DNA of 5,604 nucleotides from Nitrospirota bacterium (GTDB taxonomy: Bacteria; Nitrospirota; Nitrospiria; Nitrospirales; Nitrospiraceae): contig VBOM01000384.1 in the NCBI GenBank assembly GCA_005877535.1, positions 1 through 5,604 on the forward strand, read 5' to 3'. The translations under genes were made by a program, and so were the position numbers. Each line of letters starts with the position of its first letter. Within the stretch, counting starts at the first letter, position 1. The notes beneath the pieces are model-generated. The model had not been told where the DNA came from and did no database searches. It worked only from the letters and a program-made list of their open reading frames with translations. Of this stretch, positions 1-5,046 are shown in pieces.

Positions 1-47
1 TCTGCCCTCGTCTCTACGCATATGACATGGCCGCAATATACATCCAG

Positions 48-55
48 AAAGGAGG
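48..55 (+). promoter_or_regulatory. Strong ribosome binding site of the aldehyde dehydrogenase gene
   Basis: AAAGGAGG is a near-perfect Shine-Dalgarno sequence, followed by a 6-base spacer (AACACC) and the ATG at 62. It fixes the start of the aldehyde dehydrogenase and suggests efficient translation. A TATACA at 37-42 could be a -10 element, but I see no convincing -35 partner in the few bases available upstream. Confidence 0.85.
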
Positions 56-61
56 AACACC

Positions 62-1567
62 ATGAGCACGGCAACGGTGGAAATCCCGATTCACCAAAAT
101 GTCACAACCTTTGTAGGAACGCCCCGGAAGATGCTGATTGGCGGAAGATGGGTCGAAGCCGCGTCAGGGAAGACCTTCCCAACCTATAATCCTGCCACGG
201 GTGAAGTCCTGGCCCAGGTGGCCGAGGGCAACAGCACCGAGATTGACAAGGCGGTCACCGCTGCACGGAAAGCCTTCGAGAGCGGCCCGTGGCGCAGGCT
301 CACAGCCTCGGAGCGTGGACGGCTGATCTGGAAGCTCGCCGACCTTGTCGAATCTCATCTGGAAGAATTCGCCCAATTGGAGTCGCTCGACAACGGAAAG
401 CCGGTCGGCGTGGCCCGCGTGGCGGATGTGCCGCTGGCCGTGGACCTCTTCCGGTACATGGCTGGTTGGACGACTAAAATCGAAGGCAACACGATCCCCA
501 TTTCGGTGCCCTACACGCCCGGCGCCAAGTATCTCGCCTACACGCTACGCGAGCCGGTCGGCGTGGTGGGGCAGATCATCCCATGGAACTTTCCGCTGCT
601 CATGGCTGCCTGGAAGCTAGGTCCAGCGTTGGCTGCGGGCTGCACCATCGTCCTGAAGCCTGCCGAACAGACACCCCTATCCGCCTTGCGACTCGGCGAG
701 CTGATCTGCGAAGCGGGATTCCCGGACGGGGTGGTCAACATCGTGCCCGGGTACGGGGAGACCGCCGGCGCGGCGCTGGCGGCGCACCAGGACGTGGACA
801 AGGTGGCCTTCACTGGCTCGACCGAAGTGGGGAAGCTCATCCTTGGGGCGGCCGCGAGGAATCTCAAGAAAGTGTCGCTGGAACTCGGAGGAAAGTCCCC
901 CAACATCGTGTGCAAGGACGCCGACCTGGAGGCGAGCATTCCCGGAGTCGCGAGCGCGATCTTTTTCAACCACGGCCAGTGCTGCTGCGCAGGCTCCCGG
1001 CTCTTCGTCGAGAAGGGTATCTTCGACGAGGTGGTGGCGGGCGTGGCTGAGGACGCGAAGAAGATCAAGGTCGGGCCGGGGATGGATCTCGCCACCCAAA
1101 TGGGTCCGCTGGTGTCGGACGAGCAGCAACGGCGGGTGCTCGGCTATCTGGAGTCCGGCCTCTCCGAGGGCGCCAAGGCGGTGGTCGGCGGGCGCAAGGT
1201 GGGCGACAAGGGTTATTTTGTGGAACCGACCGTGCTGGTCAATACCACGCAGAAGATGAAGATTATGCAGGAGGAAATCTTCGGGCCGGTTGTATGCGCA
1301 GTGCCGTTTAAAGATTTGGACGAGGTGCTCCCGGCAGCGAATGATTCTATCTATGGCCTGGCTGCAGCGGTCTGGACCAGCGATGTCAGCAAGGCCCATC
1401 GCATCGCGGCCGAGCTGCACGCAGGTTCGGTGTGGATCAACTGCTACAACATCTTCGACGCTGCGCTACCCTTCGGCGGCTACAAGCAATCCGGATGGGG
1501 CCGTGAGATGGGCCACGACGCGCTGGAACTGTATACCGAGCTGAAAGCTGTCACCCTGCGGATGTGA
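62..1567 (+). CDS. NAD(P)+-dependent aldehyde dehydrogenase (ALDH1/2-like)
   Basis: This is a complete 501-residue aldehyde dehydrogenase, the usual length for the superfamily. It should oxidise an aldehyde to the carboxylic acid with NAD+ or NADP+ in the cytoplasm; no signal peptide is visible. All catalytic landmarks are present: PWNFP with Asn176 (oxyanion hole), LKPAEQTP with Lys199 (cofactor binding), the FTGSTEVG nucleotide-binding turn at about 250-257, LELGGKSP with general base Glu274, GQCCCAGSR with nucleophile Cys308 (the middle of three cysteines, as in ALDH1/2 enzymes), and EEIFGPV with Glu405. The C-terminal PFGGYKQSGWGRE segment is also typical. The start is set by the ribosome binding site at 48-55. 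The gene stands alone on the plus strand and converges on the hemerythrin gene 64 bases away. The substrate cannot be read from the sequence; betaine aldehyde, phenylacetaldehyde or general aliphatic aldehydes are all possible for this subgroup. Confidence 0.96.
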   Translation: MSTATVEIPIHQNVTTFVGTPRKMLIGGRWVEAASGKTFPTYNPATGEVLAQVAEGNSTEIDKAVTAARKAFESGPWRRLTASERGRLIWKLADLVESHLEEFAQLESLDNGKPVGVARVADVPLAVDLFRYMAGWTTKIEGNTIPISVPYTPGAKYLAYTLREPVGVVGQIIPWNFPLLMAAWKLGPALAAGCTIVLKPAEQTPLSALRLGELICEAGFPDGVVNIVPGYGETAGAALAAHQDVDKVAFTGSTEVGKLILGAAARNLKKVSLELGGKSPNIVCKDADLEASIPGVASAIFFNHGQCCCAGSRLFVEKGIFDEVVAGVAEDAKKIKVGPGMDLATQMGPLVSDEQQRRVLGYLESGLSEGAKAVVGGRKVGDKGYFVEPTVLVNTTQKMKIMQEEIFGPVVCAVPFKDLDEVLPAANDSIYGLAAAVWTSDVSKAHRIAAELHAGSVWINCYNIFDAALPFGGYKQSGWGREMGHDALELYTELKAVTLRM

Positions 1568-1613
1568 AAGATCACTGGAGAACTGAAGGATTGGCGGAAA
1601 GAATACAAGCTCG

Positions 1614-1637
1614 TGGGGACAGAAAAATCTGTCACCA
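1614..1637. repeat. REP-like palindrome between convergent genes
   Basis: The arms TGGGGACAGA (1614-1623) and TCTGTCACCA (1628-1637) pair at 9 of 10 positions around a 4-base AAAA loop. The right arm overlaps the hemerythrin stop codon (1632-1634). There is no clean T-tract after the stem on either strand, so it is not a textbook intrinsic terminator. It could still mark the shared 3' end of the two converging transcripts. Its look resembles short palindromes spread by REP-associated transposases, which is inference. Confidence 0.55.
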
Positions 1638-2099
1638 ACTGTCTTGAGATGTAGGCACGTTGGGTCTCAGTTCGAAGGGGGCCTGGAGTTTGGCCAGAAG
1701 CTGCACAGCTTCTGAGCCGGCCAGCTTGTCGCAGATTTCATACAAGCCCTCCGGGCCTTCCTCCAATATATTGTGCTCCTCGAGAATGCCACGGATCGTC
1801 GCAATGACGGCAGCCGTGGGAGTCGGTATGAGTAAGGTGGCAAGGGCTCCATGATCGAGCCGAAGCCTGGAAGCTATGAGAAGTGGCTCCCCGCCTCGAA
1901 GTCGCTGGGCGGCGGGCAGGAGAATCTTTTCTTCCATACCGATGTGACGGAGAAGCCCGGCTCGAAACTGCTCATACGCTTCCCGATCAACCTGCTCGGC
2001 ATGGGCCACAGCCGATTGAAGCAGGTTTTCAAGTCGCCGGTGGTCTGCCAAAAGAAAGTCTGTGAGAGGTCCTGCTTGGTCGTTCTCTCGTGGTCTCAT
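1632..2099 (-). CDS. Hemerythrin HHE domain protein
   Basis: This is a 155-residue single-domain protein of the hemerythrin HHE cation-binding family, a four-helix bundle that holds a non-heme di-iron site. The probable iron ligands lie in the expected order: His20 in LLADHRRLE, His52 and Glu56 in HIGMEEKILLP, His83 in LRLDHGAL, and His109 with Glu113 in EEHNILEEGPEGLYE. Family members bind O2 or NO, or take part in iron and oxidative or nitrosative stress handling; which applies here cannot be told. There is no signal peptide or membrane segment, so it is probably cytoplasmic. The ATG at 2097-2099 lacks a clear Shine-Dalgarno, but no better start is visible nearby and the first iron-binding motif begins about 18 residues in, as expected. 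It lies 93 bases downstream of the dienelactone-hydrolase-like gene on the same strand, so co-transcription is possible. Its stop codon sits inside a palindrome. Confidence 0.9.
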   Translation of the reverse strand: MRPRENDQAGPLTDFLLADHRRLENLLQSAVAHAEQVDREAYEQFRAGLLRHIGMEEKILLPAAQRLRGGEPLLIASRLRLDHGALATLLIPTPTAAVIATIRGILEEHNILEEGPEGLYEICDKLAGSEAVQLLAKLQAPFELRPNVPTSQDSW

Positions 2100-2192
2100 C
2101 CGTTGTCTCAGATTATGTCCACCTCAGAGGGGGGAACAGGGTCGAGGAAGAGATTTGACACAATTGACATCGCTGCGCGGGGACGAGGGTCT

Positions 2193-2978
2193 TCAATGGA
2201 ACACTTCTTTAAACAGCTCCAGCATCGCCGCCCAAGACTTTTTGTCTGCCTCCGCATTGTACTCGAGGGCATCCATTCCCGCCTTGCCGGCATCAGGATT
2301 GGTGAATCCATGTTTGACGCCAGGATAGGTGATGACCTGGAACTTCGCCCCCACCGCCTTCATCTCCTGAGTAAAGGCCTCCACTTGCTCTTTCGGAACA
2401 AACGGGTCGGCTGCGCCTGTGAGCACGAGAACCCGAGCCCGGACCCTGCCAGGCTCCGCAGGACTCTTCGTCGCAAGCGCGCCGTGGAAACTTACCACCA
2501 CATCCAAATCGGCCCCGGAACGCGCCTCGTCAAGGACCACGGACCCACCGAAGCAGTATCCGATGGCGGCGATGTGGTCCGCCGAGACGTGGGGATCCTG
2601 CTTGAGCTGCTTGAGCGCCGCGTAAAATCTCGCCGGGATCACCGCCGGGTCCTTCTTGACCTCGTTCATGAAGCCCTGGGCATCCTGCGGATGCGTGGTC
2701 ACCTTGCCCTTCCCATACATATCCAGCGCGAAGCCGACGTAGCCGGCCTCCGCGAGTCGCTTGGCCTGATACCGCGCGTGCTCGTTGTGGCCCCACCACT
2801 CGTGGACGACCAGCACACCGGGACGTAGACCCTTCGAAGCGTCGTCCCAGGCAATGAGTCCCTGGAGAACCGTCTCGCCCTCTTTGTATTCGATTTCTCT
2901 CGTTTGAACTTCAGCGGCAGCAACCGACGCGGCCAAGAGCACCGCTGCAGCCAGCGCCACAATGTGTGTCCTATTCAT
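2193..2978 (-). CDS. Exported dienelactone hydrolase family protein
   Basis: This is a 261-residue alpha/beta hydrolase of the dienelactone hydrolase family. The N-terminus is a clear signal peptide (MNRTH, then an Ala/Leu/Val-rich core, with likely cleavage after VAAA, about residue 22), so the mature enzyme should be periplasmic or secreted. The catalytic triad is intact: Cys142 in the GYCFGG elbow, Asp191 in TGAADPFVP and His223 in GVKHGFTNP. VVHEWWG at 57-63 carries the conserved family glutamate (Glu60). Length fits the exported members of the family. The classical activity is hydrolysis of dienelactone in chloroaromatic degradation, but exported homologues are widespread and mostly of unknown substrate, so a general lactone or ester hydrolase is the safest call. 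GAGAGGG (2983-2989) lies 4 bases upstream of the ATG. A weak promoter-like pair, TTGAGG (3017-3022) and TAAATC (2993-2998) on the minus strand, is possible but unproven. Confidence 0.93.
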   Translation of the reverse strand: MNRTHIVALAAAVLLAASVAAAEVQTREIEYKEGETVLQGLIAWDDASKGLRPGVLVVHEWWGHNEHARYQAKRLAEAGYVGFALDMYGKGKVTTHPQDAQGFMNEVKKDPAVIPARFYAALKQLKQDPHVSADHIAAIGYCFGGSVVLDEARSGADLDVVVSFHGALATKSPAEPGRVRARVLVLTGAADPFVPKEQVEAFTQEMKAVGAKFQVITYPGVKHGFTNPDAGKAGMDALEYNAEADKKSWAAMLELFKEVFH

Positions 2979-3053
2979 AGATCCCTCTCACAGATTTACA
3001 CGCAATCACAAGAAACCCTCAAGCTATACGACGATCACAACGTGCGCGGTGGA

Positions 3054-3080
3054 GAAAATGTTTCCTGACACCTTTTTCGC
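3054..3080. repeat. Dispersed palindromic repeat, copy 1
   Basis: This 27-base element begins GAAAATG, contains TCCTGACAC and ends CTTTTTCGC. It matches copy 2 (3684-3710) at 23 of 27 positions in the same orientation. It is itself an imperfect palindrome: AAAA (3055-3058) pairs with TTTT (3073-3076), and the inner bases 3060-3064 pair with 3067-3071 with one mismatch, around a 2-base centre. With an A-tract on one side and a T-tract on the other on both strands, it could act as a weak bidirectional terminator. It ends 1 base beyond the stop codon of the DUF3568-like gene. Confidence 0.75.
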
Positions 3081-3081
3081 T

Positions 3082-3513
3082 TCACGAAAGATGCCGCTTG
3101 ATCGCATCGTGGATCTTTCGCGCGCGTACTTCGTTTCCTGTGACACCGACCCGAATCGTCAGACTGGTTCGTGAATCCGAGAGGGATTCCAGGTCGATCC
3201 AGACATGCTCACTGTCAGCAAACTCCGATTCCACATGCGCGGATAGATTATCAACTTTGTTTTCCAGTAGCTTTAGTTCCAGCTCACCCAAGGCGGCGAC
3301 GGTAGCATTGTGCACGACACGCACCTCATAGTTCAGCTCGTCATTCAACTTGCCCATCACATACACCGCTCCGGCAGCTCCCCCGGCTGCGCCGACAAAC
3401 AAAGCGAAACAACCGGAGCAGGAAAGAGCAAGCACCGAACAGAGCACGAAGCCGGACACCCGCGAGCACCATATCTTACTCAGAGTGTTGGGGCTCATTG
3501 TCAGCGTTGTCAT
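3082..3513 (-). CDS. DUF3568-type small lipoprotein
   Basis: This is a 143-residue predicted lipoprotein of the DUF3568 type, a family without known function. After a short charged N-terminus a hydrophobic stretch (about residues 21-31) leads to SCSGC, with Cys35 the likely lipidated residue. The -3 position is Cys rather than the usual Leu, so Cys32 is a less likely alternative. Next come a Gly/Ala-rich GAAGGAAGAVYVMGKL segment (41-56), typical of the family, and an alpha/beta domain ending SLTIRVGVTGNEVRARKIHDAIKRHL. The start at 3511-3513 is chosen because AGGAGGGA (3521-3528) lies 7 bases upstream. The open frame reaches 3672, but the extra 53 residues would bury the signal peptide inside the protein. 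The mature protein should sit on a membrane facing the periplasm. Palindromic repeats lie on both sides of the gene. Family assignment rests on remembered pattern. Confidence 0.87.
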   Translation of the reverse strand: MTTLTMSPNTLSKIWCSRVSGFVLCSVLALSCSGCFALFVGAAGGAAGAVYVMGKLNDELNYEVRVVHNATVAALGELELKLLENKVDNLSAHVESEFADSEHVWIDLESLSDSRTSLTIRVGVTGNEVRARKIHDAIKRHLS

Positions 3514-3520
3514 ATGAAGA

Positions 3521-3528
3521 TCCCTCCT
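3521..3528 (-). promoter_or_regulatory. Ribosome binding site that fixes the lipoprotein start
   Basis: On the minus strand this reads AGGAGGGA, then a 7-base spacer (TCTTCAT), then ATG at 3513-3511. It decides in favour of the 143-residue protein over the 196-codon open frame that begins at 3672. The dienelactone-hydrolase-like gene has a similar GAGAGGG-ATCT leader. Confidence 0.8.
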
Positions 3529-3683
3529 GACGCAATGGCATGAAGCCGTCGAGGAGCCAGACGAGAGAACCGGCGAGCGAGCAACTCGAGGACCGAACCG
3601 GTTCCAACATTGTTGTGCTTCCCGAATATTTGGGATTTTATTGGAGTACACCGGACAAGACAACCGTCGCACGTGGACGAGGC

Positions 3684-3710
3684 GAAAATGGGTCCTGACA
3701 CTTTTTTAGC
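3684..3710. repeat. Dispersed palindromic repeat, copy 2
   Basis: This is the second copy of the element at 3054-3080, in the same orientation and exactly 630 bases away. It begins GAAAATG, contains TCCTGACAC and ends TTTTTTAGC; the four differences are two adjacent bases near the left end of the core, one in the inner part of the right arm and one near the right end. AAAA (3685-3688) pairs with TTTT (3703-3706), and 3690-3694 pair with 3697-3701 with one mismatch. It ends 9 bases beyond the stop codon of the VOC gene, so both copies take up the same place relative to a minus-strand gene end. Confidence 0.75.
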
Positions 3711-3719
3711 CTTCGGCCT

Positions 3720-4106
3720 CTACTTTCCGCCTTGGACGGAAAGTTCCCAGCGGTAGCCATCAGGATCGTGGAACCATAAGCCCATGTGAGGTGAGCCGGG
3801 TGACTCCGGGCCGATTTCGTTGCCAGGATCTTCTATCTTGACCTTGTGCTTCTTCAGGTGTTCGAGCGCCTTTCGCAAGGCGGTCATGGTCGGCAAATGA
3901 AACGACATGTGATCAATCGTTTTCGGTGACGGTTTACCTTTCGACAAGACGATTGTGACGTTGTCGTTGCCAACTGCAATTCCCTCTTCGAACTCGAACT
4001 CCTTGCGTAATCCCAGCACGCGCACAAACCATTTCGCGCTCCGTCGCGGATCACGGACGGCTAGTCCGAAGTGACCGACAGTGCCAATTGTGAACGGTAC
4101 ATTCAT
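3720..4106 (-). CDS. VOC (glyoxalase/bleomycin resistance) family protein
   Basis: This is a complete 128-residue protein of the vicinal oxygen chelate fold, the usual size of a single two-module VOC protein. It has the N-terminal module signature GHFGLAVRDPRRSAKWFVRVLGL (about 11-33) and the second module IDHMSFHL (64-71) through LWFHDPDGYRWEL (110-122). Candidate metal ligands are His12, His66 and Glu121, the positions expected for a metal-dependent VOC enzyme. Members include glyoxalase I, extradiol dioxygenases, fosfomycin/bleomycin resistance proteins and epimerases, and sequence alone does not separate these here. It is probably cytoplasmic, as no signal peptide is seen. The ATG at 4104-4106 has no strong Shine-Dalgarno. 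The gene is divergent from the transglycosylase-like gene across the repeat-bearing region 4107-4421. A repeat copy lies just past its stop codon. Confidence 0.9.
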   Translation of the reverse strand: MNVPFTIGTVGHFGLAVRDPRRSAKWFVRVLGLRKEFEFEEGIAVGNDNVTIVLSKGKPSPKTIDHMSFHLPTMTALRKALEHLKKHKVKIEDPGNEIGPESPGSPHMGLWFHDPDGYRWELSVQGGK

Positions 4107-4250
4107 GGCTGCTACTACTTTAGCGGAACACGTGAGTGCATGCCAAGTGCGGGCCGGCGAAGGGTCGCATCCAGCACTGAAGGGACCTCGTTACGCCGGC
4201 ACTTCCCCCAGCCGTTCCAGCGCTGCCCTCCAGAACTCTTTTGTCCGGAT

Positions 4251-4310
4251 GCGGCCTCAGCGAGCAAGAAGGATGGTCTGGCTGTTCCCCTCCCACCCTT
4301 CTGAGGCCGC
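4251..4310. repeat. Long interrupted hairpin
   Basis: GCGGCCTC (4251-4258) pairs perfectly with GAGGCCGC (4303-4310). Directly inside, AGAAGGATGG (4267-4276) pairs at 9 of 10 positions with CCACCCTTCT (4293-4302). The left arm carries an 8-base bulge (4259-4266) that contains the GCGAGCA motif, and the loop is 16 bases. Such a structure is unlikely by chance in 60 bases. No T-tract follows, so it is not an obvious terminator; a structured RNA, a mobile palindromic element or a repeat unit are all possible. Confidence 0.6.
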
Positions 4311-4395
4311 TCGTTGCGCGAGCACAGAAGATCATCAGGCTCCATCCCCTCCTCTGTTCCGCGAGCACGAGGGATAGACCAGACCGCCCTTCTCC
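4260..4395 (+). repeat. Three degenerate GCGAGCA-headed repeat units
   Basis: GCGAGCA occurs at 4260-4266, 4318-4324 and 4361-4367. The bases after it are also related: units 1 and 2 share the pattern AGAAG-AT--TC-GGCT and then CCCCTCC, with one or two single-base gaps, and unit 3 keeps GA-GGAT-G and a pyrimidine-rich tail. Starts are 58 and 43 bases apart, so this is a diverged, irregular tandem array rather than a CRISPR. A GCTCG/CGAGC hairpin (4309-4323) lies across the start of unit 2. Confidence 0.5.
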
Positions 4396-4421
4396 CATTT
4401 TTTCAGTTATAGTTATAGACT

Positions 4422-5036
4422 ATGGCTTCCTCTTCACATCCGCGTGCTGCCAACTCCACTCACCGAAGGAGGCGCAGGCATCGGATCACGCCCGCGACTG
4501 TCCGACGATTTGCGCGATCGCGCTGGCGTGCGTTCCGTGCATTCATGAGGGCGGTGCTGGCCTCGCCGCCGACCGTACGTGCTGTCATGCTCTCTGTCCT
4601 CGTCCTCCTCCTATGGCTCGGCGTCAACTGGTCCTATCACGCGTACTACAAGCCGGCCGAGATTCTGTTTCCCTTAGCCCATTCACTCGACAAGCGTCCC
4701 GCCGAGACGTGGAACGAATATGGATCGCTCTTCCGCGAGCATGCGACCGATGTCATCGTCATGCCGAGCCATGCCATTGAGTTGACCGCAGCCCTGTTGG
4801 ATCGCGGGGTCGAGAGCGCGATGAGACACGGGCGAATCGCCGCTGTTACGCTGCAGAAGAAACAGGATCTAGCAGCAGTGATTCACCTGTGCGGAGCCGG
4901 GGCTGGCCATGCCTATGCCATGCGCGGCTTTCGGCCGATTCCCCGGCAACGGTGCGGCGACCACGACGTGCGAGATTATCTCGCACGAGTCAATACGATG
5001 AAATACCAGTTCGCCCGACTGGCGGCCGCAGGCTAG
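4422..5036 (+). CDS. Lytic transglycosylase-like membrane protein, apparently lacking its catalytic core
   Basis: This 204-residue protein has a short basic N-terminus (HRRRRRHR and more arginines to about residue 43), one membrane helix at about 53-69 (MLSVLVLLLWLGVNW), then KPAEILFPLAHSL and PAETWNEYGSLFREHATDVI. From residue 114 it reads PSHAIELTAALLDR, TLQKKQDLAAVIHLCGAGAG and QRCGDHDVRDYLARVN. As I recall the family, these two blocks are the start and end of a larger SLT-domain transglycosylase, in which about 80-90 residues lie between them, including the catalytic glutamate and the Gly-Met-Tyr/Phe-Gln segment. Here they are joined directly near residues 112-114 (4755-4763), with the reading frame kept. 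The gene is therefore probably inactive as a peptidoglycan lyase, or a natural deletion derivative. An in-frame TAG at 4416-4418 makes the ATG at 4422 the first possible start. No Shine-Dalgarno is seen. It ends 10 bases before the convergent MFS gene. Confidence 0.75.
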   Translation: MASSSHPRAANSTHRRRRRHRITPATVRRFARSRWRAFRAFMRAVLASPPTVRAVMLSVLVLLLWLGVNWSYHAYYKPAEILFPLAHSLDKRPAETWNEYGSLFREHATDVIVMPSHAIELTAALLDRGVESAMRHGRIAAVTLQKKQDLAAVIHLCGAGAGHAYAMRGFRPIPRQRCGDHDVRDYLARVNTMKYQFARLAAAG

Positions 5037-5046
5037 CTGATCCGGC

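Larger units (their letters stand above)
4107..4421. other. Divergent intergenic region with hairpin and degenerate repeats
   Basis: This 315-base stretch separates the divergently transcribed VOC and transglycosylase-like genes. Short open frames on both strands here have no recognisable domains or good ribosome binding sites, so I treat it as non-coding. Its right half (4251-4395) holds a long hairpin and three diverged copies of a GCGAGCA-headed unit, listed separately. The left half (about 4107-4250) shows nothing I can name. Promoters of both flanking genes should lie here, but none is clear. Confidence 0.7.

Noticed and set aside
677..1420. A 247-codon minus-strand open frame opposite the aldehyde dehydrogenase
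   Set aside because: It is a shadow of the coding frame; the plus-strand protein carries every catalytic motif of its family.
2155..2169. Two TTGACA hexamers in tandem (2155-2160, 2164-2169) as -35 elements
   Set aside because: No acceptable -10 lies 16-18 bases downstream of either, and a plus-strand promoter here would only read antisense into the hydrolase gene.
1851..2828. A 325-codon open frame on the plus strand, opposite the hemerythrin and dienelactone-hydrolase genes
   Set aside because: It runs across two well-supported minus-strand genes and the gap between them, is rich in Arg and His as antisense frames in GC-rich DNA usually are, and shows no domain.
3514..3672. N-terminal extension of the lipoprotein to an ATG at 3672
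   Set aside because: The extra 53 residues would put the signal peptide inside the protein, while a strong ribosome binding site stands directly before the ATG at 3513.
4260..4395. CRISPR array
   Set aside because: The repeated units are too diverged, too few and unevenly spaced, and no cas gene is near.
4241..4780. A 179-codon plus-strand open frame overlapping the start of the transglycosylase-like gene
   Set aside because: It begins inside the repeat region, has no recognisable domain, and overlaps a frame with clear family motifs.
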